DNA of 64,000 nt from Hexactinellida sp. DTS-2022 (Eukaryota; Porifera; Hexactinellida), in the NCBI GenBank assembly GCA_028753945.1, contig JAPNXP010000011.1, positions 2,294,001 through 2,358,000 on the forward strand, read 5' to 3'. A model generated the notes under the pieces. It was not told the DNA's origin. It made no database searches and saw nothing but the letters and a program-made list of their open reading frames with translations. Shown piece after piece: positions 46,950 to 59,143 of the stretch. Within the stretch, counting starts at the first letter, position 1, and every line of letters begins with the position of its first letter. The position numbers were made by a program, and so were the translations under genes.

Positions 46950-47599
46950 GTACATATTTCTTAATCATTGAGACAAGAGAAAGAACCCATATTCTATAAA
47001 TTAAAATTTTTACACACAATCGATGGATAACGATAATTAGTTGATTGAAAATCGATGAATTATCGATAGGAAATCGATAAATATTCGATGGATAATCGAT
47101 ATAAAATCGATAAATAATCGAAATATAATCAATAGAAAATCGATAATTAAGCATAATTAATTGATAGAATCAATTTTTAAAATGATGGTCCATAAGTAGT
47201 AAGTAGTCCATAAATAATCTATAATTTATCGATAGAAATAGACATGTAATCGATAAATAATAGATAAATAATCGATAGAAAATCGACAATAATTGATAAT
47301 AGTAATTGATAAATAATCAATGATTTTTATCGATTATCGATTACCGATTGGATTGGATTGTCGAATCATATCATCGATTGGATTGGCTATCGATATCGAT
47401 TGCTAACTTCACATCGATTGGGTTTGAGTATCAATTGGATTGGATTGGATTGGATTGGATTGGATTGGATTGGATTGGCAACCCTGCTTGATTGCGTTTC
47501 TAGTCAAATTGTTGCATATTATTTGATAACTTATGTTTATAATATGAAATTACAGATCAAAGTTATTAGCTATCCCTCTTTAATATGCTAATATCTCAC

Positions 47600-48214
47600 G
47601 ATTATGGTAGTTTGAAACGACTTTCAACTCTTTCATTGCCTACTTGACTTAGTTTAGACGGGTGTGTGAATTCACCTGCCTCCCATTTAAAATATAGCCT
47701 CCTGTAATGACTGCTCAAGTTGTAGTGATGTTAATAGCTTTCCAATAGATGAATGAGAGCATGATATCGTTGATTAAAGGCATTATGCCATTATTCCACG
47801 TCGTTGTTAGTGCGCTTGGTGATTGCCCACTCTCGGATACATGTTCCACTGCCTGATTGGAAACATTGGAATCCTTCTACTCCCGTTTGGTAATCGTTTG
47901 CTTATATAATTATTTCCCTATGTTAATCGCAGATTCAGGAAAGTCCTGCATTATTTAATTAAAACTATCAATCATGTCCATTTCAGGTACAAATGCTAGA
48001 CTGGGAACAATTGTATTTTGAGTGCAAATTCGTGATCTTCGCAATATTTATCGTTAGTCTCTCTTTCTGAACCTTGCGATAAACATTTAGAGAAAAGATG
48101 GAAGAAACATCCAGTTATAACAGATATAAAATTATTCTCTAAGACATTGATAGCCGCTTTTTTAAATCCTCCATAACAGTTAATGCGTTTATAGTCCAGT
48201 CAAAATATCAGATG
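47600..48214 (-). pseudogene. MULE transposase 3, C-terminal part
   Basis: Read on the minus strand from 48214: CYGGFKKAAINVLENN, VITGCFFHLSLNVYRKVQKE (the MULE C-x-H region, about 48070-48120), then decayed sequence and HSSIGKLLTSLQLEQSLQEA (about 47700-47760). The N-terminal half lies beyond element F3, at 52102-52700. Element F3 entered between the YALL block and the AAIN block. Stops and frameshifts are frequent. Confidence 0.75.
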
Positions 48215-51200
48215 ACCTCGGACAAATTGCAACAGAAAATGTATGACCTGTTTTAAGTTCCTAGGGGTATCCCATTTAACATATAAAAACTCTTAATGAA
48301 TCCAAGTAGGGGAAAGTAATAAAATTTAGGTCGCCGATTTTATTCCCCTTTTGAATAAACCGAAAGTTCCCTGTTAGGTGAAATTTTAATTTCTTTTCTA
48401 ATCTACTTATAATCACCAGATTTGAACTCGGCATTAAAATTTTAGTAATTTGATATGTCATGCGACCATATTTGGAGTCATATTTCCCTGGCAACCCCAA
48501 AATATCTCAGGAATGTAACAACATTCCATTCCTTTTATAAAATTTCCTCCAATCGAGTGATACCTCTTTCGACTCCTCCCATCAATATGAGACTAACTAG
48601 ACAAAATACAACCTTCGGAATTGTGAATTGGTCATATAGACTTGTGTATACACGTCTTTTGTTTTATATGGAGCCCTAACTCAATTTGAGGCTCGGGTTC
48701 CTTATTTGTTTCGCTAATCTGAGCCTTCTTTAAAAAGTTCCTTATTTAAAAAAGTAGTACGACATTCTTGGTGCAGGTTGTATTAATCAGAAATTTTGCT
48801 AATTAGCATGGAAGGATTTCGCTATGCATAATTTGTAGCAAACCTACAGAAGGAGGGCGGCCTTCAGTTACCATTAGTAATTAGGGGAGTGTCAGCATCA
48901 ACCGTGCAAGTGATGCTCGAAATGATCAAATTCACTCATTACCCGGACAACAAGTTCATGAAAATTGTCGAAAGGATTATTGTAATCCACAGCAAATATC
49001 CAGAGTATTTTTAAAAAAGAAGCAAAAAGAACTGGAATCCACTACATTCATTGACAACTATGTACTTCGTTCAGCAGTGGGAGAGTTCCACTTTGCTACT
49101 GACTGTCTATTCTGTGGGAATACAGTAAAATTCTGGGTAAGAGGAAGAGTTGTGATGAAGTGTTTAGAGTAAGGACAATCGAATTCAAAGACACTGTTTT
49201 GAGAACCTGCCGTGAAAGAAGTGATGAATGGGAAGCTACTGTACAGTCCCGTATTCTAAATGTGCATGACTTGCATGCTGCAGATTCATTATACCATCAG
49301 GTGGCAGTATCAATTTCCGTACCGGGGAGCAAATTCCTTCCATTCATCAGATCAGCGAATTCAAATCCGAAAGACCCAAACTAGGAAGGCCACAAGACGA
49401 TGTAAGATATAATATATTCCATGTAATGGGAATAATTGCTGCTATTACTCCATCAATTAAGACTAGTAAACCCATCCGCAGAGTACAGGTTACTTCGAAT
49501 GCTATATCTTTGATATGACAAATTCCAATCTTATATCATAGGGAAGAAAATCTTGGGATGACTGAAGTGACATACCGGAGGCTAATATTTATGAAAGCAC
49601 GAGATCCCATGACAGATCTTGACCTTCTCTGGAAGACGTCTATCCTGTTTGCCTCGTCAAGGCCAGGATGGTCAGGGACGATGCAATTTGTACATCATGG
49701 TACCCACTCGGGAAAATCATCAGTCATGTTCCTCCCGGTTATTGACATGAATCCTACTAATGTCACCTGTATTTATTCTACATTAAGGTTTGTGTGTGAG
49801 CATGCTGGCCGCCATGATTTGATACCTATCAGAACGTTTGACCAACCACTCTGGTGGAAAACTCTCATGATAATTGTAACAGAGCCTGTGGGAAGTGATT
49901 TGAGAAAAATAGTCTTGCGTCTTGGAGGATTTCACATGGAAATGAGTTTCTTGGGCTGTATTGGACATCTTTATGCCGAATCAGGGCTTAAGGAAGTGCT
50001 GGAGCTCATCTACGCGTCCAATGCAGTGGTGCACATAATGACTGATAAGGCCATTGCACGAGCAGCAAGAGCTCATCTCATTGTCGATTTAGCACTTAAT
50101 GGCTTGATTCTGTCAGATATTCTTGATATGCCCTTGCCTCAGCCCCCTGGAGAAACAGAAAATATGGAATCTTTTGAGACCACTGATGCGACATTATCTA
50201 CATTAGGAAATGGAAATCCTGACCTGAATGAAGTTAGTGTCTTGTACAATAAACTATTTAATGGATCTGTCGATGCAGAGGAGGTTTGCAGTTCTGTTGC
50301 CTGAGTAGAACCAAGGATCTTATCAAACGAAAATTAGAAACCTTGGAATTATCTAGGACTGCCACACTCTGGTTGCAGTACATGAGTATGGTGGATATCC
50401 TTCGAAAGTTTATAAAAGCAGTGCGTACTGGAAACTGGTTATTGCACCTTGAGGCAGTATCGGAAATGCTTCCCTTCCTAGCAGCATCTGGACACAATCT
50501 CTACACGAAATCAGCCCTTGTTTATTTGCAACGGATGCACGACCTTATGGTTGAACATCCAAACATTTACCAGCAATTTGAAGAAGGCTATCATGTAATT
50601 AGACGAAGTGATCGTCTATGGGCTGGCTTGTCTCCAGATCTAATCATTGACAGGTGCTGATGAGAAGTATGAAAACTAGTGGTGTCCTAACTAGAGGGCG
50701 AGGAATGACAGAGCAACAACGTCTAATATGGCTGCTCTCCATGCCGGCTTGCGCTAAATTAACAATGTTATGTAGGAGCTAACAGGAGTGAACTACAACA
50801 CAGGTGAGCAGAATAAAGACATAGCAAATACTAGACAAGCACGTGACATGAAAGACCACCACCGTTCTTATTGGGGATGACACGGATCTGATCATTCTAC
50901 TTATCTACCACACCAATCTTGAGTCGCATGACATATTCTTCAGACCTGAACCTAAGAAGACTACAAAAATTCCATGTGTATGGGATATGAAAGCTGTCAA
51001 GATGCAATTAGGACCTGATATATGTACTCACATCCTCTTCCTACATGCTATCCTCGGTTGCGACACTACTTCCCACTTCTATGGCATAGGGAAGGGAGTT
51101 TCCCTTAAGCAATTTAACACCAACAGCAATTTTCGTGAACAAGCCAAGATATTTGACACAGAGTCAGCATCCATAAAAGATGTCGTAAGGCAGGATAGAA

Positions 51201-52101
51201 TGCTCTGATGTGTCTTTACAAAGGTAACCATAGGGAGGACCTCAACTCGCTCCGATATAAGCGTTTCTGCGAGAACCACAGAGTTTACCCCCTACTTCAT
51301 CAGCTGCTAAATATCACAGCCTTCGGGTTTATTACCAGATACAGGAGTGGAAGGGATTTGGCGATAAAATTCGACCAGAAGAATGGGGATGGATTAAGAT
51401 GAAAGAATTTGTTCCCGTACAAACTGACTTGGCACCAGCTCCTCAAGAACTCTTAAGGGTAATCAGATGCAACTGCCAGTCAGATTGCAGTAGTTTAAGA
51501 TGTACATGCAAAAAGCATGGAATGGAGTGCTCGGCAGCATGTGGGAATTGCAGAGGGGCAGGATGCATCAATTCTAATCAGATTGAATTAGATAAAGAAG
51601 TTTCATTTGAACTATCAGAAGATTCCACGATTTAAGAGTTTGAATAAGTTTTATTCCGTTGGAATACTTTTCACAGGAATATGACCAATTCACAATTCCG
51701 AAAGTTGTATTTTGTCTAGTTAGTCTCATATTGATGGGAGGAGTCGAAAGAGGTGTCACTCGATTGGAGGAAAATTTATAAAAGGAATGGAATGTTGTTA
51801 CATTCCTGAGATATTTTGGGGTTGCCAGGGAAATATGACTCCAAATATGGTCGCATGGCATATCAAATTACTGAAATTTTAATGCCGAGTTCAAATCTGG
51901 TGATTATAAGTAGATTAGAAAAGAAATTAAAATTTCACCTAACAGGGAACTTTCGGCGATTTCAAAAGGGGAATAAAATCGGCGACCTCAATTTTATTAC
52001 TTTCCCCTACTTGGATTCATTAACAGTTTTTATATGTTAAATGGGATACCCCTTGGATCTTTAAACAGGTCATACATTTTCTGTTGCAATTTGTCCGAGG
52101 T
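48215..52101 (+). mobile_element. Element F3: 422-bp inverted arms and a CXC-domain protein
   Basis: The arms 48215-48636 and 51680-52101 are inverted and nearly identical, beginning ACCTCGGACAAATTGCAACA. They contain CATGCGACCATATTTGG, CCCTGGCAACCCC, GGAATGTAACAACATTCC and ACCTCTTTCGACTCC. Related motifs occur in the same order in the arms of F1 (9877-10744) and F2 (36773-40363). The interior is one plus-strand coding relic. The element interrupts MULE 3. TCAG appears near both junctions, but a clean duplication cannot be assigned. Confidence 0.85.
48880..51635 (+). pseudogene. F3 protein: transposon-family protein with C-terminal CXC domain
   Basis: Readable parts in order: ELESTTFIDNYVLRSAVGEF and TDCLFCGNTVKF (about 49030-49140); TIEFKDTVLRTCRERSDEW and LNVHDLHAADSLYHQ (49160-49384); the long open segment 49558-50304 with PTNVTCIYSTLRFVCEHAGR, FDQPLWWKTLMI, GGFHMEMSFLGCIG; 50286-50660; TSGVLTRGRGMTEQQRLIW after a stop; DICTHILFLHAILGCDTTSH (50987-51208); SLRYKRFCENH; and a tesmin/TSO1-like CXC cluster, RCNCQSDCSSLRCTCKK to ACGNCRGAGC (51460-51580). 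The family is multicopy in many invertebrates. The catalytic mechanism is unknown to me. Several frameshifts and stops, but the large middle ORF and the CXC domain are intact. Confidence 0.75.
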
Positions 52102-52700
52102 TCAGCCTTATTTTCTCATAAAATGACTGTACTATTAAGGCGTGTTCCAGTTCTAATAATTTTTGAAAAGACTATCATACGTTGACTCCTGTATTTAATA
52201 GTAAAGCATAGACACAAGGTTTGATCATTTCTTCCTTCTCAGCATTGATTGTATATAGTTAAAGAATAAGTCTGGTACAACTTTGAAGTTCCATCGCAAT
52301 ATCAATGAAGACATTCACTTAGAATGAATAAAAATTTGCTACTGGCAAAATAATATTCTTCACGTCTCCCTTAAGAATCATTTTGTATTTATCTGGAATT
52401 ATTACACCACCAGCATTGTCGGGATTCCCACAACTTTAAATTCCTATTCTTTTTTAGTAATGAAAGTGCATTTACCGATTACATCCTGGAATGGGTGCAT
52501 GGGTGTGATCTTCCAACATTTGTTCAATATTAGTTGGTTTTATAATATAATCATTTGTTGTATTGATTCGAGCGATGCATTACCTCGTTGTTCACATGCC
52601 CAATACTGCATATTACCATTAGTCTTGTTTAAAGTACCATATAGATAAAATCTTCTACAAAAGCTTGTTCTTAAACTTCAATTGTAATGTTCAACTTTAT
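52102..52700 (-). pseudogene. MULE transposase 3, N-terminal part (FLYWCH)
   Basis: On the minus strand from about 52650: YGTLNKTNGNMQYWACEQRG, the core of a FLYWCH finger, then downstream NFKVVPDLFFNYIQSML and CVYALLLNTGV (about 52170-52280), the first-Asp and YALL region of a MULE. The expected Asp before TFKVVP is not visible in the decayed text. It continues beyond F3 at 48214. Confidence 0.65.
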
Positions 52701-54118
52701 GTTCAAATGAAACATTATCTTTTTATAATGTATGTAAATTTGTAATACGAGTCTATTATCAAAGTTAAAGTGCGAATTAATTCACACCGAAACCTGACAA
52801 ATTGTGTGTAAAGGTGACAAGATATAACTTCTCCCAGTCAATTGTTTCAATGAATTTCCTTTCGACGAATTTTCCTGTTGACGAAATTTCCGTTTACCCT
52901 TTATGTTATATTCCTTTATGGAAGTTCTATTTACCCTTTGCATTAGCAAAAATCTCTGGGCAACGAATTATTGTCGCCCAATACTGTCGTCTGGGTAATC
53001 CCTATACAATTATAATATAAAGGTGTCACACTAAAATATTGCTTTCACGTTGTCAATGCAAAGCATGACAATAAAAACTACAATGTACATATTAGCCAAA
53101 ATAGTTGAAATCCTTATATTCTATAGGATTCTTCCTTCTACGGTTAGTAGCACTGCCCTAGATTTTACCAGGCACCCGAAGATCCCACCCCCTTTTATTA
53201 GATGCCTATGCAAGGGATACTTAGAAATTGTAATCATGCTGATTCAACAAATTATTCGCAATGCTCTTTAATATAAGTACAATTTAGAATTCCTTGACAG
53301 TATCCTTTGAGAATTTGTTGATGGACAGATAATATTTAACAATTGTTAGCTTTCGCGGTAATAAGGATAAAGCGCGATTCCAATACATAGATTATTTTGA
53401 GGTCACTGCTGAATAGTTAATTTGGGGCGCGTGCATTGGATTGAATTATCTTGTTTTCGTTAATCGAAACTGATTTGCTTTCGTTAGATCGACTCCCCTT
53501 TTGAGTGTTGTCTATAGATCGACTGACCTTTTGAGTAATTGTCTAGCGAATTGCTAATTTACTCCCTGTTCCCGAGGTTAAATCTTTTAAATCAACTTGC
53601 ACACACTTCTTGAGATCTATGATGTTGATATTATTTCTAAATAAATAAATAAACAATAGGTAACATTGAATAATAGAGAAATAATGAAATATCTGAAGTC
53701 TGCTTTCAATTGTAGCACGAAAATTTGACAAGGTTGTCGTAATTCTTTTAACTTTTGACTACAGCCCGAACAGATTTAGAGTGTCTGCACGATATAAATA
53801 TCCAAGTACAGTGGAGTTGCTTTATTAGCAACTCGGGGTTTGTTTCAAAAATATTTGCTAAAGAGGCGAAGTTTATAGTAAGGATTTTTTCTTTAAAACA
53901 TAGTAAAACATGATTTACGTAGTTATTCGTCATGTTCATTCCTTTAATATACTAAGTACTATGAATTATTATGAAAATACGCAAGTATAATTGAGCTATG
54001 TTGAATGAGAAATTATGCTCCCTTTACTATTAGCAGCTTTGCTTGAGCAAAGATTAATTACGATCCGACCGGATTATTAATACATTGCTACACCCAAGTT
54101 TATAAGGATTATTATATT
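52701..54118. other. Spacer with MITE relics
   Basis: No gene. 53484-53550 contains two copies of a unit of about 33 bp (TAGATCGACT...CTTTTGAGT). From 53809 a truncated copy of the CAGTGGAATTGCTTTATTAG MITE runs to about 53880. Confidence 0.5.
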
Positions 54119-57100
54119 CGTGACCTACGTTATATAAGGCCTGTTCACCAAAATAATTTTCCTGCACCATGGAAAGGAAGTCCATTTTATTAGATAACCA
54201 TAATATTTAGGGATAATTTTTATATGACATTCGGGTTATATTTTATATTAGCAATTAACTCTCACGATACATTTACTTCATCTCAAACATTCTTCTAGTA
54301 TTTATATGCTATCCCAATTCCTACTTCTATTATATGTTGATTTCATTCCTGTTTAATTAGATAATCTTTGGAATTCTATCTCCTCCTAGAATAATGCCAA
54401 ATAGATGTTCAGCACCTGGCTGCAGGAGTAGTTACTCTGGCGAGACACCTACACCTGTATTCAAGATGCCAAATGGACCACCTCAACTTGTTAGTCAATG
54501 GAAATCATTTCTTCATAGAGAAAATGTTGAAGATATTAAAAACGTACATGTGTGTCTGAAAGACTTCCATGATGAAGATGTGGAAACGCACTTTTTAATT
54601 CCTCAACCTGATGGAACTAAGTTAGAAGTCAAACGTAGCATGCCTAGACTTCACCGAGATGCTGTTCCAAAGCTCCTACCTGGTTGTCCTAATTATCTCT
54701 CTGTTTTAACTAAGACACTAACTCGTTTGGATCTTAGTACTAAAGAACGAGATCAGTTGGATGTTGGGATAACACTAAGCTTGAAACAACAACAAAAAGA
54801 TGAAGAGAGGTTCAAAGTATCTACACTCTGTGAGTTAAATTCAAAAGTGAATAATTTAACCCTTCCAGTGGAATGGCTACCATGGTCTCTTGGAATGAAC
54901 CAACTGAATTTTATCAAGCCATCTATTTCGAATATGAATGGAGCTCTTGTTATTGAGTGTTCGTTAACAATCGACAAATCTTTATGTACTAAGGGTTTCT
55001 TAAATAGCAATCAGGTTCCCGTTTCGATAATGAAGATTCAAGATCTTAGGGATATTGAAAACTTATTGAAAGCGCTGTCTTATCTAAGTATCAATAATCA
55101 TAATACAGAAAATTCAAACCATACTTATAAACACCATATAAATGATGCCACCAAGTTGTTGCGTTTAGCAGTTGATGATATCTCAAAATCAGAGGACGAT
55201 GTTTGTAATGAAGATAACAAGTTAACTGCCATACAATTTATAATTTGTCAATTAGAAAACCTCCTATGTCCTAAACACCATCGTAGCTACAATATTGGAA
55301 CTATCATAGTAGCACTGAAGTGTCAACTTATTTCCCCAGCATGTTATCAATACCTACAATCACTCGACTCTCTCTTCCTCCCTCATCATTCAACACTCAA
55401 GCGTTTATATTCAAAGTTTGGCTTGGACAGTGAATTTAGTTCGTTTTTGGAAAGTGCTACATCCCAATTTATCCAAAGGGAAAGACATGTAATAGTCCAA
55501 ATGGACGAAATTCATGTTAAATCAGAATTAACCTATAAAGGAGGAAGAGTGTTGGGCTCATCTTCAAATACTAATGAACCTGCCAAAACCATCTTTGCTT
55601 TCATGGTTTCCAGTCTATCTAAGAAGTGGTCCACAATTGTTCGTCTGTTACCTTGTTCCAACTCCTCAGTCGCAGAGTTGTTCCCCATTATAAAAATGGT
55701 TATCGAGGATATTTAACGTTGTGGTTGATATGTTCAAGTATTGTGTTCAGATAACTACCCAATGAATGTGAGTATCTTCAATTGTTCTCACCAACTAACA
55801 CCTTAGATCATGTTGTACCACATATTATAGATGCTGATCGACCTTTATTCTTGATATTCGATTTTATACATATTCTTAAAACTATACGTAATAACTGGGT
55901 GAACCAAAAAGTTTACAGAAGAAGCTTTAGTTACCCTAACTTTGAGGATTTTCCCACTATCTATAGTGCTTCATTCGAAGTTATCCGATCTTTATATAAA
56001 GCTGATCAACACTATGTAGCTAAATTGGCTCCTCGGTTAACAGCCAAAGCATGCTGGCCTTCCAATTTGGAACGTCAAAATGAAAATTTAGCTTTGAGAG
56101 TGTTTGATGATTCTACACATTCTGCACTCAAGGTTCAAATTCTTAGATTTCCTAGCCATTATCCTTATCATCACACAGCTGAATTCATTCGTATAATTTG
56201 TTAAATTTGGAAGATGTTTAATGTTAATACTCCATCCAAAGCAATTCGATTAAATGATGAATTATGTCGCCCATTTGTCGAAAACGATTCCAGATTCAGT
56301 TATTTATCAAGATTTACTGATTGGCTTGAAAAATGGCATGAATTACCTGGCAAGACTGGGTAACTTACTACTCAAACTTTCAAAAGCTTTCGCCACTCTT
56401 GTCTGGCTTTAACTTCAATTGTAAACCATCTTACACAGAATTGTAACTTTTCATATCTACTCAATTCTTTCTTGCAAAATGACCCCCTTGAGCATCATTT
56501 TGGTATTTACAGAATGATGGCTGGTGCTCAATATCATATTAGCGTCTGTAAGATCCTTGAAAGCGATCGGCGTTTAAAATTATCTAGTATTTTAAAATAT
56601 TTCTCAAGTCAAGGTACATGAATGATTTATCTCTTAAAGAATTTATTGATTCATTTTCAACTTCAACAGAACCAGCTAGTACTCTTCCATCGGAACATTT
56701 TTTATCATCTATACAAGAATACTCGGTAATTAGAGTTCCCACTCCAACTCTACAGGTACTTGTGTTTATTGCTCGATATACAGTTTATAGTTACTTCAAG
56801 AACTCAGGCCGGTGTCACAGTTGCTTATCTTTCCTTACAGAAGATAAAGCAATGGAAATAGAAGCATCACCGGAATCAATCTACAAGCTGTTACAAGTAA
56901 TGGATCGCGGTGCACTAAAATGGCCATCTGGTATAGTAATTCACGTTCTAGTTTGCTTGTGGAAAATTTTAGCATCAATCGAACAACAGCCTAAACTTTT
57001 CCAAGAGCTTATTGAAGGACCATCTAGACGAATTCTCGTTAACCTAGCATTAAGAGTACTTGAAGATGAAGAAAATGAATACTGGAGGAATAAGTGCCCG

Positions 57101-57532
57101 AATTGTCATACAATTGGTTGGGATATATTAAACACGCTAATCACTACTGGCGCCAACTGTGTTCTCTCCAACAAAGTAAAGAACTTGAATGCTCACCATA
57201 GACTCGAGGTTGAGAATACACATAAATTGAAGAAGTTTAAAAGCATTTGATAGAATCTCTAACTACTTTTTCTAGATTCCTATAGTTCCTTTCTATATTG
57301 CTATTACTAGTTCCTTATCATTATGATTAATGTTTAATCGTCCTTTACTAGTTGTATTGCACTTCACTTTGCTTCTGACTTGATTAAGCATGACAATAGT
57401 TAGACTATGTTAATATACAAACATATACAATTATTTATAGTATTATAACTTCGTTTGAAACAATGGACTTCCTTTTATCCATGGTGCTGGAAAATTATTT
57501 TGGTGAACAGGCCTTATATAACGTAGGTCACG
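54119..57532 (+). mobile_element. P element C with inverted repeats of about 68 bp
   Basis: Inverted repeats 54119-54187 and 57464-57532 begin CGTGACCTACGTTATATAAG and differ by a small indel near the inner end. TTATATT flanks both sides (54112-54118 and 57533-57539). The 3.4-kb element carries one plus-strand transposase relic. Its end sequence is a diverged version of that of element B. Confidence 0.92.
54394..57250 (+). pseudogene. P-element transposase C
   Basis: The ATG at 54394 starts a 440-codon open segment: THAP domain (residues 1-96; CSAPGC present, but VCLKDF has Asp where the zinc-ligand His is expected), a central region, and VQMDEIHVKSELTYKGG with the first catalytic Asp at about residue 371. 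A frame change occurs at 55716. The Asp in CSDNYPMNVS lies in the damaged interval. 55782-56204 reads LFLIFDFIHILKTIRNNW onward to a TAA at about 56202. 56205-56600 includes NDPLEHHFGIYRMMAG with the Glu, plus a second TAA. 56618-57250 ends the protein with RCHSC and CPNCHTIG cysteine pairs. It has only two in-frame stops and a few frame changes, so the copy is a relatively young death. Confidence 0.9.
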
Positions 57533-57539
57533 TTATATT

Positions 57540-59143
57540 ATATTATGTTCTGTCCCCTACCAAAGGAATTCGTACTCCAAAGATGTCCCATAGAAAATAG
57601 CAATATAGTATGCCTAGACTCTTCAAAATGTATATTGTATTCGGTATACTATATGGGATTTTGTAATTTTGATGCCAGATTCTTATTCTAAGCATTCGAA
57701 ATATACATTGTGGAATCCTTCACCTCTGTTAGCTACTGATTAGGTTCAAGATTACCACTCAGTGGTAACTAATTACATAATACAGAAAATTGATGAAACA
57801 ATTTAAAACCATCTAAAGAATTGTGCTAGAGGGAAAAATCCGAAATTAGCTTGTTAATTAATGAAAGACAGCTCAGATAGGAGTTACACACAATTAAATC
57901 GTTACACTTTTTCCAGTACCGCTAGATCTCAACTATTACTATTCTTCATGCTGGTGGTGAATCTCAGATAGCTAGGTACTCTCATATAGCGTTCTTATTC
58001 TAAAACTTTTACATCAGACAAAACTTTGGATTTCCTCATTTGATGATTTAAATATTACAAGCATTGTCTCATTTGTTGATTTACGTCTACTGTACAAATC
58101 TGAGACAACTAAATTCTTAAATTAGCTCTAGGTCTCACACTAAACTCCTTGTTGACCCTCTAAATTTGAGTTTCTGAATATATACCTTAGCTTTAATAAT
58201 TTTTGATGATTTACTGTTCAGTGGCATAGATAGACGTTGAGCTCAACCTCTGCACATCTCTATTGAGATGTTACCAAGTTGTGGTTTAACAATTATAGGT
58301 CACCAGAGTAGAGGCATCCATTATCGAAATAATGTTTCACATTGCACTCCTTCCTCTGGTTGAATCCACCGTTGTAAGATCTCAGTGGGGCCCACCTTAT
58401 GTTCGACATTCTGGGCCTCAAGAAAGTATTTCTATCATCAAACCTAGACCTTTCTTCAACCACATCACCCATTTTCAATTATTATTGAAACAGAACCCCG
58501 TTTTAAACTCACGTATTTTATATTAATTCATAAATATGTGCGCATCTTCTGCGGAAAAAACCCCTTCCATGTGTTTCATAAATAGTTTACTCTTTGCTGC
58601 CCTTAAAAGGACTCCTCAGATATTGATCTTAATTTGAGAACTTGGCAAGGAAATTTTTTTGCAGGTTACGTTGTACTTACTTATATAAAGATATCAAAGA
58701 GTGAATCAAGTGTTATCTGCGCTAAAACGTTCGAAATCAAAGACTGTACATAACGTAAGTACACCTTGATGTCAATGTTTGATCGAGGCTTTGGGTATTG
58801 ATGTACTATTTCTCTTTTTACCAAAATTTAACAACAAAGTCTTTTAATGAAATTATTGATTACTGGACCATTTCGCAAGATACTTATTCTACAGTCTATA
58901 ACATCATCGAGAAGAGCAAAAGTGAAAACTGAATAAAGCGATGTACAGGCTGTAATTCATAAGCCTGTTATAATAGACACTGGCTTGCATGACTAATTAA
59001 AGTAAAAAAACAAAAAAACTCGAATATAATATAAAAGTAGAATAAATATTGAACCTCATGTTATATCTTAAATTCCAAATTTACATATCTCATTCAATCT
59101 TGATTTCTAGATACCCGCTATTTAACCATTGTAAATGCATTTT
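57540..59143. other. No recognised content
   Basis: No gene family, paired repeats or arrays found. The opposite-strand ORFs at 58293-58526 overlap each other and lack support. Confidence 0.45.

Larger units (their letters stand above)
46096..47486. mobile_element. hAT-type MITE, body of ATCGAT and GATTGG repeats, 1.39 kb
   Basis: Ends CAGGGTTGCCAATCCAATCC are perfect inverted repeats over 20 bp. The 8-bp duplication CTTGATTG is perfect (46088-46095 and 47487-47494). The outer parts and most of 46960-47480 are ATCGATAA-type and GATTGG units. The right edge is an uninterrupted GATTG array (about 47430-47475), whose translation gives a spurious repetitive ORF. Inside are a mariner-type MITE (46276-46714) and the end of another (about 46740-46949). 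Confidence 0.9.

Noticed and set aside
47358-47591. ORF with repeated DWIGL units
   Set aside because: It is the translation of the GATTG array at the end of the hAT MITE, not a repeat protein.
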